The notes beneath the pieces were generated by a model. It saw only the letters and a list, made by a program, of their open reading frames with translations. It was not told the origin of the DNA and made no database searches. Positions 16,157 to 25,318 of a stretch of DNA of 64,000 bases are shown one piece after another. Source of the stretch: Pseudomonadales bacterium (GTDB lineage: Bacteria; Pseudomonadota; Gammaproteobacteria; Pseudomonadales; Azotimanducaceae); NCBI GenBank assembly GCA_022827245.1, contig JAJDTI010000001.1:35311-99310 (forward strand), in the 5' to 3' direction. The position numbers were made by a program, and so were the translations under genes. Every line of letters begins with the position of its first letter. Within the stretch, counting starts at the first letter, position 1.

Positions 16157-18762
16157 CACTCCAGGCCGACCTTCACGTAGGCAAACCGCCCGTTGAATCC
16201 GCCCGGCGCGTACTGGCTGAAGCGGTTGCCGAGGCCGGTGCGGGCGTTGGGATTCTCCTCCGGCGTCTCGTCGAACAGGTTCTCCGCACCGAACGTCACG
16301 GTCAGGGAGTCCGTCGCGACGTAGTGGACCAGGACATCCACCATGCCGTAGCCGTCGAAGTCGAGACCTTCCTCCGAGTCGTACCACCCTCCGTAGCGGT
16401 TCAGGCGCGCCGTGACGTCGAACCGGCCGAGCGAGTGGCTGGCCGACAGGAGCAGGCGCCGCTTCGGCAGACCGGCCTCGTAGTCGCGGATCTCGCGCGC
16501 GTCGTCGAGCGGGCCGCCCGGGGTGTAGCGGTCTACCTCGGTGTCCGTAAGGTTGTACGCCCCGGTGAAGACGGTGAAGCCCGCCGCCGTTTGCAGGCGG
16601 TAGCTGCCGGTCGCCTCGCACCCCGTGGTGACGGTGGTGAAGTCGTTGGTGAAATAGTTGATGTAGTTCCAGCTTCGCGCCGACGTGAGGCCCGCGCGTT
16701 CGAGCATGGCGAGCAGGTCGCCCCGCACGCGGTCGCGGCCGAGGTCGGGCCGGTTCAGCTCGATGTCGCGAGACAGCGCGAGCCGGTCGCGGACCCGGAT
16801 ACGGTAGCAGTCCAGGGACGCCGTGAGCGATGCGCCGACGTGGACCAGTCCCAGCGAGAGGTGGGTGGACCGCTCCGGCTTCAGCGGCGCGCCGCCCAGG
16901 ACCACGCCGACCGGGCTCGTCGGGGCGATCGTCGAGACGATGGACAGCGCGCGCTCGGCGCCCTCCCCGCCGATCTTCGACGTGGCATTGATGGCGTTCG
17001 ACTGGCCGGGCGTGGGTGCGCGAAAGCCCGTGCTCACGGTACCCCGCAGCGCCAGCCGGTCGTTCAGGGCGAAGCGCGAGGCCAGCTTGCCGTTCGTGGT
17101 GCCGCCGAAGTCCTCGTAGTCCTCCCACCGTACGGCCAGGCCCACGGTCCAATGGGGCCGCGGGTCGGCCTCAATGTCGGCGTACAGCGCCCGGTTGGCG
17201 CGCGACCACCGCCCGGCCGTGTCCGGGCTGAATCCGGGGAAGCCATTGGTGGCCGCGGTGAACCCCTGGGACTGGAGATCGACCGCGGCCCCCATCCAGT
17301 CGAAGCGGCGTTCCCACGACGCCGGCTCGCCGCCGCGGATCTCGAACTCCTCCTCGCGCCACTCGGCGCCGAACGCAAGGTTCGCAGCGTCCGCCAGGAC
17401 ACCCCAGTCGAGCGGATAGGCCAGGTCCACGTTGACGGTCGTTTCGCGTTGGACGTAGTCGCCCGGGTCGAAGCGGTAGTCCGCGGGATTGGCGGGTCCG
17501 AGCGCGGCGTTGACGGTGTTGTAGATGAAGAAGTCCACGTCGCTGACGCCGGTCCCGACACTCAGGTCCCACGTGAGCCCGCCGTCCCGCCCGCCCCGCA
17601 GGCCCGCGAAGGCCGAGTAGTCGGTCGTGTGGCCCCCGAAACGCGGCGTGAACCCGCCGGGAAACAGCGCGTTCATCACGAAGCAGCTGGGATGCGCTTC
17701 GCGGAATGCGTCCGACTGAAACACGCCGTTCGCGTAGTAGGCGCCCTCGGGTGCGAGGTCGGCCGGGCACGCGCCGGAGTTATCGCCCGTCAGGTCGCCC
17801 ACCAGGCGGTGTGCGCCTTGGGTATAGACGCCCTCGCGGTCGTTGGGATTGCGGTAGTAGAAGCCGCCGTCCGTTTCCTTGGTTGCGTAACTCGCGAACG
17901 CGTAGGCCTCCACGCGCTCCGTCGGCCAGAAGCCCAGATTCAGGAAGGTCTTCAGATTGTCCCTGACCTCGGGGCTCCCCCAGAGCTGCGCCGGATCGGG
18001 CACGGCCGCGTTGCCGGCGGCCGCGAGCGCCGCTGCGTCGGCGCGCTGCACGCTGCGCACCGTGTCCCCGGACTCGCCGTACTCCACGGTGAGGTTCGCG
18101 AAGCCGGCGGCGCCGAGGGCGATGCCGCGATTGACGGCGACGGTGACCGCTTCGCCATCCCCCGCCGCGGTGCGGCCGTAGCGCACCTCGGCGGCGCCGC
18201 CGGCGGCGGCGTCCTTGAGCACGAAGTTCATCACGCCGGCAACGGCGTCGGACCCGTACTGCGCCGCCGCGCCATCGCGGAGCACCTCGACGCGTTCCAG
18301 CGCCATGGACGGAATCACGGACAGGTCCGGCCCCTGCGCCCCTTCCGAGGCCTTCGGCACGAGCCAGGCGATGACCGCGCCGCGGTGGCGCCGCTTGCCG
18401 TTCACCATCACGAGGGTGTGGTCGGCGGCGAGATTGCGGATGTTGGGCGGGCGAACGATGGTCGCGCCATCGGCGATCGGCTGCATGTTCACGTTGAACG
18501 ACGGCACGCTGTCGCGCAGCAGATCGAGCACGTCCGTGCCGCCGCGTTCCCGCAACGTGGCGCCGTCGACCACGTGCACGGGAGACTTCGACTCCGCCGC
18601 GCTCTGCCCCGCGCGCCGGCTGCCCACCACGACGACCAGCTCCTCGATGCCGTGCGTGGCCGGTTGCTCGTCCGCGGCCATCCCGGGCGGTGCCGACGCC
18701 AGGCAGAAGGCCGCCACCGCGCAGCGGGGCATCCAGGGTTGTCGGCATCTGGTCAAGGGCAT
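16153..18762 (-). CDS. TonB-dependent outer-membrane receptor
   Basis: About 869 residues. I chose ATG 18762 (MPLTRCRQPWMPRCAVAAFCLASAPPGMAADE), which begins a credible signal peptide; the ORF-track start at 18801 is TTG. A TonB-box-like segment (EELVVVVGSRR) is followed by the plug (SPVHVVDGATLRERGGTDVLDLLRDSVPSFN, IRNLAADHTLVMVNGKRRHRGA, ERVEVLRDGAAAQYGSDAVAGVMNFVLK) and the barrel, ending GRFAYVKVGLEW with the terminal aromatic residue expected for Bam insertion. The ligand is unknown. It is divergent from a Rieske oxygenase across a region carrying the TetR-type palindrome, so it may import that enzyme's substrate. Confidence 0.92.
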   Translation of the reverse strand: MPLTRCRQPWMPRCAVAAFCLASAPPGMAADEQPATHGIEELVVVVGSRRAGQSAAESKSPVHVVDGATLRERGGTDVLDLLRDSVPSFNVNMQPIADGATIVRPPNIRNLAADHTLVMVNGKRRHRGAVIAWLVPKASEGAQGPDLSVIPSMALERVEVLRDGAAAQYGSDAVAGVMNFVLKDAAAGGAAEVRYGRTAAGDGEAVTVAVNRGIALGAAGFANLTVEYGESGDTVRSVQRADAAALAAAGNAAVPDPAQLWGSPEVRDNLKTFLNLGFWPTERVEAYAFASYATKETDGGFYYRNPNDREGVYTQGAHRLVGDLTGDNSGACPADLAPEGAYYANGVFQSDAFREAHPSCFVMNALFPGGFTPRFGGHTTDYSAFAGLRGGRDGGLTWDLSVGTGVSDVDFFIYNTVNAALGPANPADYRFDPGDYVQRETTVNVDLAYPLDWGVLADAANLAFGAEWREEEFEIRGGEPASWERRFDWMGAAVDLQSQGFTAATNGFPGFSPDTAGRWSRANRALYADIEADPRPHWTVGLAVRWEDYEDFGGTTNGKLASRFALNDRLALRGTVSTGFRAPTPGQSNAINATSKIGGEGAERALSIVSTIAPTSPVGVVLGGAPLKPERSTHLSLGLVHVGASLTASLDCYRIRVRDRLALSRDIELNRPDLGRDRVRGDLLAMLERAGLTSARSWNYINYFTNDFTTVTTGCEATGSYRLQTAAGFTVFTGAYNLTDTEVDRYTPGGPLDDAREIRDYEAGLPKRRLLLSASHSLGRFDVTARLNRYGGWYDSEEGLDFDGYGMVDVLVHYVATDSLTVTFGAENLFDETPEENPNARTGLGNRFSQYAPGGFNGRFAYVKVGLEW

Positions 18763-18867
18763 CCACAAGGACCGTACGTCACCACCCCTCCGTCGGGGCA
18801 ATCGACCTGCGCAAACGCCTGATCCGCGCTACGTATCTTCTCATGCGCGATTGCATGATGTACGTCG

Positions 18868-18885
18868 TGAGACATCTATGTATCA
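18868..18885. promoter_or_regulatory. Probable TetR operator, copy 1 (TonB receptor / Rieske promoter region)
   Basis: TGAGACAT-CT-ATGTATCA is a near-perfect palindrome (one mismatch) in the TonB/Rieske divergent region. Its arms match those of the perfect palindrome at 20965-20982 next to the tetR gene, with the same 2 bp centre spacing. This suggests one regulator controls both promoters. Confidence 0.6.
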
Positions 18886-18931
18886 TGGCGGGGAATGAAA
18901 TCGAAGCGAGGAGGTTGCCGAAGGGCAACGT

Positions 18932-20020
18932 GTGAAGACCGCTGACGCCGGACAATCGACCTTCGACCCGGCCCGGGCGCTGCCCGCGGCCGCGTACAGG
19001 GATCCAGGATGGCTCGCGGCCGAGAAGGACCGCATCTGGCACCGCGACTGGGTCTTCGCGACCACCGAGGACGCGCTCGCGGAACCGGGCGACCAGGTTC
19101 CCGTGACGATCGGCGATCAGCCTGTTCTGCTCCTGCGCAACCAGGCGGGCGAACTGGTGGCCCTGTCGAACCTGTGCGCCCACCGGGGGACGCTGCTGGT
19201 CGAGCAGCCAGCCAACGCCAGGCGCATTCAGTGCCCCTACCATGCCTGGACCTACGACGACGCCGGTCGACTGGTCGGCGCGCCTTTCGCGCCGAGCGGC
19301 GTCATCGACAGATCGGCCCACCGTCTCCCCACGTATCGTGTCGAGTCCTGGCACGGGCTCGTGTTCGTCAGCCTCGACGACGGCGTGGAGTCGCTCGCCC
19401 GGCGCTTCGCCTTGATCGAACGGCATGTGTCCGCCGCCGGAATCGATGCCCTGGATCACCGGGCAGACATGCAATCGGCGGAAACGTGGGCCTGCAACTG
19501 GAAGGTCGCGATCATCAATGCCATGGAGAGCTATCACCTCTTCAAGGTCCATCCCGAGACCCTCGAACCCTTCACGCCCACCAGGGATGCTTACTACGTC
19601 GCGGGTTCCGCCCGGGCGACCGCCACCGGCGGCGCGTTCAAGGGCCAGGACGACTATCTGCTGCTCAGCCTGCCACCCGGGTTCGTCGGGGTGCTCACCC
19701 GAGGGAGCTTCGTCTGGCAGGCCGTGCACCCGGTAGACAGCGACCGTTGTGCTGTCCGCACCGGGGGAGCCTACGCATCCCACCGACCCGCCAGCCCTTT
19801 CGGACGGATCGGCAAGTGGCTTGGTCGGGCGGCCGCAGCCGCGTACCCGCAACCCGACTTCCTGCGGGAGGACAAGGCCATCTGCGAGCGCGTACAGCGC
19901 GGCGTCACCGGCGATTTCCTTCCGGGCACCCTGGTACCCATCGAGCGGGTCGTGCGCGATTTCGGGGACTATCTCAACTGGCGGCTCAACGACGTCGAGC
20001 CGCCCCTGGCTCGCGACTGA
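18932..20020 (+). CDS. Rieske non-haem iron oxygenase, alpha subunit
   Basis: A 362-residue ring-hydroxylating-type oxygenase. The Rieske [2Fe-2S] ligands are Cys82, His84 (CAHRG) and Cys101, His104 (CPYHAW). The catalytic iron site is in NAMESYHLFKVHP (His202, His207). It starts at GTG 18932, after AAGGG six bases upstream. Alpha subunits of this kind also include carnitine, choline and glycine-betaine demethylases; no beta subunit or reductase is nearby, so the substrate and electron donor are unknown. It is followed after 10 bp by a small membrane protein. Confidence 0.92.
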   Translation: MKTADAGQSTFDPARALPAAAYRDPGWLAAEKDRIWHRDWVFATTEDALAEPGDQVPVTIGDQPVLLLRNQAGELVALSNLCAHRGTLLVEQPANARRIQCPYHAWTYDDAGRLVGAPFAPSGVIDRSAHRLPTYRVESWHGLVFVSLDDGVESLARRFALIERHVSAAGIDALDHRADMQSAETWACNWKVAIINAMESYHLFKVHPETLEPFTPTRDAYYVAGSARATATGGAFKGQDDYLLLSLPPGFVGVLTRGSFVWQAVHPVDSDRCAVRTGGAYASHRPASPFGRIGKWLGRAAAAAYPQPDFLREDKAICERVQRGVTGDFLPGTLVPIERVVRDFGDYLNWRLNDVEPPLARD

Positions 20021-20030
20021 TCCGAACTCC

Positions 20031-20291
20031 ATGGAACCAGTCGGAACGCCGTCCCAAAGCCGGTTCCGGCCGTGGCTCACCTGGGCCGCGCTGGCGGCGA
20101 TCTGGTGCGCCGCGGTCCTGGATCAGCTTTGGGTGTTCTCGCTTCTCCTGGTGGCGTGGGCCCTCTACGACATCCGCACGGGGGAGAGCCTCTTCATACA
20201 GCGCATCACCCGACGACAGCAGCCGGTGACGTACTGGATCATCGTGGCGACCTGGCTCTCGTTCGGTCTACTCGGGATCCTGTATCGGTGA
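20031..20291 (+). CDS. Small membrane protein of unknown function
   Basis: Only 86 residues (ATG 20031; the longer ORF-track start is a shadow of the Rieske frame). Two or three hydrophobic segments are visible: LTWAALAAIWCAAVLDQLWVFSLLLVAWALYDI and PVTYWIIVATWLSFGLLGILY. Between them lies RTGESLFIQRITRRQQ on the cytoplasmic side. It is probably co-transcribed with the Rieske gene. I do not recognise the family. Confidence 0.7.
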   Translation: MEPVGTPSQSRFRPWLTWAALAAIWCAAVLDQLWVFSLLLVAWALYDIRTGESLFIQRITRRQQPVTYWIIVATWLSFGLLGILYR

Positions 20292-20330
20292 AGGCCGCCA
20301 ACGGCGGCTCGAGGTGCCCATGCAACAACC

Positions 20331-20888
20331 CTATCGCAGCCCAACAGTCAGGGTGCGCACGGCCAGTTCGGTCGCTTCGTCGGCGCTGAGGTAGCCTTCC
20401 GCAACGGCGTTCCACGCCGTCCAGACGAGTTGATCGATCTGCGCGACGACCCAGGCCGAGGGGACGTCCCTGCCGACATCTCCCTGTTCCTTCAGGTCCT
20501 CGACCAACGCCACGGCCCACTCCAGTTGCGTCCCGTAGCCCTCGTCAACCCTCCGGTCGTCCGTGTAGTTGGTACCGAGGAAACTGTATCGGTCGCCGAG
20601 CGGAATGACCGCCCGGAACATGTTCCGCAGCCGGTCGACGGCGCGTTGACCCGCCGTGGCCTGCGCCCGGACGGCCGCGTTCATGTCCTCGATGCAGCGG
20701 ATCCCGATGGCGCTGACGAGGTCGTCCCGGGTACGGAAATGACGGTGCAGCGTTGCCCGGCCGACGCCGGCCTGGACGGCGATCTCGCTCATCGTCGCAC
20801 CGGCGTTGGCGTTCAGAACGCGAATCGCGGCTTCGACGATCGCCTCCAGGGTCGCCGGACGGATGACGTGTCTTCGAGGTGCGCTCAT
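20331..20888 (-). CDS. TetR/AcrR-family transcriptional repressor
   Basis: A 185-residue regulator with an N-terminal TetR HTH ([50 protein letters not shown]) and a helical ligand domain. It is convergent with the Rieske operon and divergent from the propeller-cytochrome gene; a perfect palindrome overlaps that gene's promoter. The most likely role is repression of the neighbouring genes until a ligand binds; the ligand is unknown. Confidence 0.92.
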   Translation of the reverse strand: MSAPRRHVIRPATLEAIVEAAIRVLNANAGATMSEIAVQAGVGRATLHRHFRTRDDLVSAIGIRCIEDMNAAVRAQATAGQRAVDRLRNMFRAVIPLGDRYSFLGTNYTDDRRVDEGYGTQLEWAVALVEDLKEQGDVGRDVPSAWVVAQIDQLVWTAWNAVAEGYLSADEATELAVRTLTVGLR

Positions 20889-20944
20889 CCCTCAGTCCCT
20901 ACCGATTCAGGATCGCCCCGCATTACGGGTTGGGACCACGTGTG

Positions 20945-20984
20945 TTGACCCACATACCCCGGTTTGAGACATTGATGTCTCAAA
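20945..20984 (+). promoter_or_regulatory. Promoter and TetR operator, copy 2
   Basis: A -35-like TTGACC (20945-20950) is followed after 17 bp by a weak -10 GACATT. The perfect palindrome TGAGACAT-TG-ATGTCTCA (20965-20982), extended by two more paired bases on each side, overlaps the -10. An operator here would block RNA polymerase. The ATG inside the palindrome (20975) is too close to the -10 to be a start codon. Confidence 0.6.
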
Positions 20985-21004
20985 TTGCCAGCAAGCAGGC
21001 ACCC

Positions 21005-21763
21005 ATGACCGTCAGAACCCGGGCTCAGGGAGTGGTGCCGCCACCGCTTGAACGCCGCATCCCGCTGTCCGCGGGCCTGACCAAAGCCCGCCTTCCCGGG
21101 CTTGCACTGGCGTGCGCATTCTACCTCTCGACGGCGCACGCGGCCGACTTCATCGCTTTCGAGTCGGGCCCGGTGCGCCCCATGGCGCTGTCGCCCGACG
21201 GGCGCATGCTCTACGCCGTCAACACGCCCGACAACCGGCTCGAGATCTTCACGGTGAGCGATGCCGGCACGCTCGCGCATGCAGCAGCGGTCCCCGTGGG
21301 CCTGGAACCGGTTGCCGTCACAGTCCGCAATCCTGCCGAAGCCTGGGTCGTCAACCATCTCTCGGACTCGGTCAGCATCGTCGACACGCAAGCGCTGACG
21401 GGGACCACGCCGGGGGAACCCGGCGTGCCGTTCGTGGCGCGCACGCTCCTCGTCGGCGATGAACCGCGCGACATCGTCTTTGCCCAGGGCCGGGCGTTCA
21501 TCACGACCGCGCACCGTGGCCAGCAGCGTACCCACCCGTCCATTGCCGACGTTCCCGGCGCCGGAGACCACCAACTGCACACGCCGGGGATCGGCCGGGC
21601 GGACGTCTGGGTGTTCGACGCCGAACAACCCGGCCCGGGCGTGGGCGGTACGCCGCTCAGGATCGTCGAACTGTTCGGCGACACGCCACGCGCGCTCGCC
21701 GTGAGCCCGATGGCAACACCGTCTATGCAGCAGTGTTCCATTCGGGAAACCAGACCAGCGTGA
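21005..21763 (+). pseudogene. YVTN-propeller/cytochrome c protein, N-terminal part before a frameshift
   Basis: I chose ATG 21005 because ATG 20975 lies inside the operator. A signal-like segment ([17 protein letters not shown]) leads into YVTN/YncE-type propeller repeats ([53 protein letters not shown]). The frame ends with [24 protein letters not shown]. One missing G at 21709/21710 breaks the expected [18 protein letters not shown], which continues in the next frame. It is either a real mutation or a base error. Confidence 0.75.
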
Positions 21764-24700
21764 TTCACGAAGCCGTGATGTGCCGGGGATTCGAGGATAC
21801 GCCCCGGGGCTACTTCGTCGGCGCCACCTGGGCGCCCCGGCGGGGCGATCAACGCTGCATCGCCGGCCAGGTCCCCGCCCGGCATGCAACCGCGTCTCCC
21901 AACGGACCGGCAGACAAGACCCTGCCCATGGGGCGCCCGTTGCCGAGCACCGGGGCCGACGGCGAGCCCGCTCCGTTCACCGCCATGATCGTCAAATGGC
22001 ATGAAGAGTCCGGCGAGTGGCGGGACTCACGAGGCCTGAACTACTCGAACGGGATCCGTTTCTATCTCCCGGACAGGGACGTGTTCGCGCTCGACGCCGC
22101 CACGCTGGAGGAGGCAGCCAGTTTTCGCCACGTCGGCACGACCCTGTTCAACATGGCGGTCAACCCCGTGACCGGCAGGATCTACGTAGCCAATACCGAC
22201 GCGCAGAACCACATCCGCTTCGAAGGTCCGGGCGTTCGCGGCGGATCCACCGTTCAGGGCAACATCGCGCACACGCAGATCACCGTCATCGATCCCGCCA
22301 CCGGCTCGGTCGACCGGAGGCACCTGAACCGCCATATCGACTATACGGTGCTGAAGGCGTCCGCCGACGTGCGCCGGCACAGCCTGTCCACGCCGCTCGA
22401 ACTGCAGGTGAGCGCCGATGGCGCCACACTCTACGTCGCCGCCCTGGGCTCCGACCGGATCGGCGTGTTCGCCACCGCCGACCTGGAGAACGATGCGCTG
22501 TGGGACGGCACCGGCGAGGAGTTCGATCCGACGGTTGCCAGCGCCGGCTATCTGACGGTGACCGGCGGGCCCGCCGGCCTGCTGCTCGATGAGTCGCGTA
22601 ACGGTGAGAACGGGTTGCTGTACGTTTACACGCACATCGACCGCGGCATTAGCGTGATCGATCCGTCAACCGGCGCCCTCTTGCAGACGGTTCAGCTCCA
22701 CAACCCGGAACCCCCTTCCGTGCTTGCCGGCCGGCGGATGCTGTACGACGCGGACGGAACCTCGTCGAACGGCGAGTCGTCCTGTGCGAGCTGTCATGTC
22801 TTTGGCGACACCGATCATCTGAGCTGGAACCTGGGCAACCCCGATGCGGCAAACTCGGTCAACCCACAACCCTTTCCCACGTTTTCCGATTTTTTCCTGA
22901 ACTGCGATTTCTTCGGCCACTACCCGGGGTGCGAATTCGTGCCCTGGGTCAACGGCAACGGCGACCAGCTCGCGTTTGCCTCGATGAAGGGTCCGATGGC
23001 CACGCAGACCATGCGCGGCATGTCCACCCACGGCCACATGCACTGGCGGGGCGACCGGGCCACAGGCTACTTCGGGACGGACGATGCGCAAACGCTCGAT
23101 GAGAAGCTCTCCTTCAAGAACTTCATCGTCGGCTTCGAGAGCCTGCTCGGCCTGGACGTGGAGCTCACGGACGCCGGCCGTCCCGACAAGCCGCCGGAGG
23201 TCGTTCGACTCGAGGACGACGTCGACGCGTTTGCCGACTTCATGCTGGCCGTGCAACTGCCGCCCAATCCCATCAAGCCGCTGGACAACCGCCACAGCCC
23301 GTCGGCGCGGCTCGGGGACGCGTTCTTCAGCGGGCCGCGACGCTCCGACGGCACCGGCCCGGGATTCGATCTCCCCGACAACCGCAATGGCGCGGAACCT
23401 GACGGCCGCAACTGCGAAGGCTGCCACACCCACGAACCCGCCAAGGGCTTATTCGGCACCGACGGCAGCGCAGGGCACGGCGGTGAAGTGCTGATCCTGA
23501 AGGTCCCGCACCTGCGCAACCTCTACCAGAAGGTAGGCATGTTCGGGCTGCCGAACCGCGAGTACTTCCTCCCCTCCACCACCGAGGCCCACCAGGGGGA
23601 CCAGATCCGCGGTTTCGGGTTCCTGCACGACGGCGCCACCGACAAGCTGTTCAACTTCCTGCAGGGCGCCGTATTCGACGACGGCGCCACGACCTGCGCC
23701 GACCTCGGGGTACCGGACAGCGCCAGTTACGGGGGGTCGTTGGGCAGCTGGTTCGGCTGCGATTTCAGTGACGGAATGGACGTCGGCATCCCCGGGGACA
23801 CGGTGCGGCAAGGCCTGGTCGACTACCTCATGGAGTTCGACACCGACCTCGCGCCGATCGTCGGGCAACAGGTCACGCTGGACGCGACCAACGCCGCATC
23901 CGCCAACCCGCGCATCGACCTGCTGCTCCGGCGCGCTCCGACGCCTTTCGAGTCGTTCATTCTCGGTGGCGCCGTCACCGAATGCGACCTGGTCGTCAAA
24001 GGCGTTGTCGACGGCCAGGCGCGGGGCTGGGTACGGCGCTCCGACGGCAACTTCAAGGACGACCTGGGGTTGACGTGGACGGAAGCCGACGTGCGTGCGC
24101 TCGCCGCGCAGGAAGGTCCCCTGACCTATACCTGCGCGCCGCCGGGTTCAGGGGTGCGCATGGGGATCGACCGGGACGGCGACGACGTGCCGGATGGCGT
24201 CGACAGCCGCCCCTCCCACGCCAACGTCGATCAGAACGACGCGAGATCACTCATGCCTTCGGTGTCCCGAAGCCCTGACTGGCGCTCAGTGCCTCCGCGA
24301 GTCGCTCTCTCCCGCTCCGGACGCTCCGCCGTCCTCGAAGTGGGCGCGTACCTCCTCCATGACGCACCGCTTCAACTCGGCGGGGTCCGCGCCGCCCTCG
24401 GCGTAGCGCTCCGCCAGGAGTTCGAGGTCCCGCTCACCGAAGGACAGGCTGATGCGTGGGCGCTGGATCTTCGCGTAGGGGAGACCGACCAGCTTGCGGA
24501 CGTAGTCGGAGTAGCTGAGGTTCTCGGCCGCCGCGGCAAGCCGGATCCTGCGCATCAGCGACTGCTGGAACTCGAAGTGGACCTGCACCTTCCGGAGCGC
24601 CTGCCGCTCCGCCTGGAAGCGCTCGGCGGACGGCGCCTGCGACCCGCGCCGCCTGGGCCGTCCCCTCCTCATCGCCCCTGGCTGTCCCCCGGCCACATCG

Positions 24701-24843
24701 ACTCGATGACGTCCGGCGGGACGTTGACGTCGAGGGAAACGTCGGTGTCGCCGTCCGCCCATACCTCGACGGTCAGCCCGAAGCGGCCGGTCGGGTCCTC
24801 GCACTCGTGGGAGCGGAGCTCCTCGGCGTCGTCGTCCCGGTAG
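21733..24843 (+). pseudogene. YVTN-propeller/cytochrome c protein, C-terminal part after the frameshift
   Basis: This frame continues the same protein ([22 protein letters not shown] upstream of the listed start). It holds more propeller repeats and two c-type haem sites, CASCH and CEGCH, in a cytochrome-peroxidase-like region (HMHWRGDRATGYFG, LRNLYQKVGMFGLPNREYF). A calcium-binding thrombospondin-like repeat (GIDRDGDDVPDGVDSRP) ends the recognisable sequence near 24240. No stop follows there; the frame runs on to 24843, antisense to two minus-strand genes. The true end is probably near 24250-24290, so a second base error or loss of the stop is likely. Probably a periplasmic haem protein. Confidence 0.65.
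24286..24672 (-). CDS. Small RHH-like protein of unknown function
   Basis: A 128-residue basic-then-acidic protein. VHFEFQQSLMRRIRLAAAAENLSYSDYVRKLVGLPY looks like a ribbon-helix-helix or CopG-like unit, followed by RISLSFGERDLELLAERYAEGGADPAELKRCVMEEVRAHFE. Start ATG 24672 overlaps the upstream stop (ATGA), so it is translationally coupled to the YjfK-like gene and is the last gene of the PspA operon. I do not recognise a named family; a DNA-binding role is inference. Confidence 0.7.
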   Translation of the reverse strand: MRRGRPRRRGSQAPSAERFQAERQALRKVQVHFEFQQSLMRRIRLAAAAENLSYSDYVRKLVGLPYAKIQRPRISLSFGERDLELLAERYAEGGADPAELKRCVMEEVRAHFEDGGASGAGESDSRRH

Positions 24844-25316
24844 CGGGAGAGATCCTCGCCGCGGCAGTCCCGGTCGTGGAAGTAGCCCTCGGTCCACTTC
24901 TTGACCTGGGAGTACCGCTCGGCGAGCCAGCCCTCGTATTCGGGCAGGGCGGACACCACTTCGAGGTCCACGAATCCGTCTTCCCACAGCCCCGCGAACG
25001 CCGCCTCGTCAAAGAGTTTCAGCACGTCGCGCCGGGGTACATCCCGGGACAGCGTCAGCTCCGAGACGTCGCGCGCCGCGTACGCGAGGTAGATCCGGCC
25101 GCCTTCCACGCCGTCGAGGGTGAGCTCCGGATGCAGCCCGTCCTCGAACTCGTAGGCGGCTATCTTCGACACCTCGAAGGTGTGTCCCTGCACGCTCGGC
25201 GGCAGGGCGAGGCGATGCTTGAACGTCAGCAGGTCTCCGGCGCCGAGGTCGCCCGCGCCTTCGAGGCGGCGCGCCTCGGGACCGGAACCGCTGCGCCGGA
25301 AGAGCTTGCGGAGCAC
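24669..25316 (-). CDS. YjfK-like protein (DUF2491 family)
   Basis: 215 residues, close to the 219 of Escherichia coli YjfK. GTG 25316, two bases after the PspA stop, is the start; the ORF-track extension upstream is in PspA coding sequence. The body (LTFKHRLALPPSVQGHTFEVSKIAAYEFEDG, RIYLAYAARDVSELTLSRDVPRRDVLKLFDE, DVSLDVNVPPDVIESMWP) is beta-rich and acidic, with no signal or membrane segment. The assignment rests on size, position after a PspA gene and overall character. It probably acts with PspA in envelope maintenance; its biochemical role is unknown. Confidence 0.65.
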   Translation of the reverse strand: MLRKLFRRSGSGPEARRLEGAGDLGAGDLLTFKHRLALPPSVQGHTFEVSKIAAYEFEDGLHPELTLDGVEGGRIYLAYAARDVSELTLSRDVPRRDVLKLFDEAAFAGLWEDGFVDLEVVSALPEYEGWLAERYSQVKKWTEGYFHDRDCRGEDLSRYRDDDAEELRSHECEDPTGRFGLTVEVWADGDTDVSLDVNVPPDVIESMWPGDSQGR

Positions 25317-25318
25317 TG

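Noticed and set aside
16324-18822. 832-residue plus-strand ORF
   Set aside because: Antisense shadow of the TonB receptor.
20975-20977. ATG inside the TetR palindrome as start of the propeller gene
   Set aside because: It lies only a few bases after the -10 box and inside the operator; ATG 21005 leaves a normal signal peptide.
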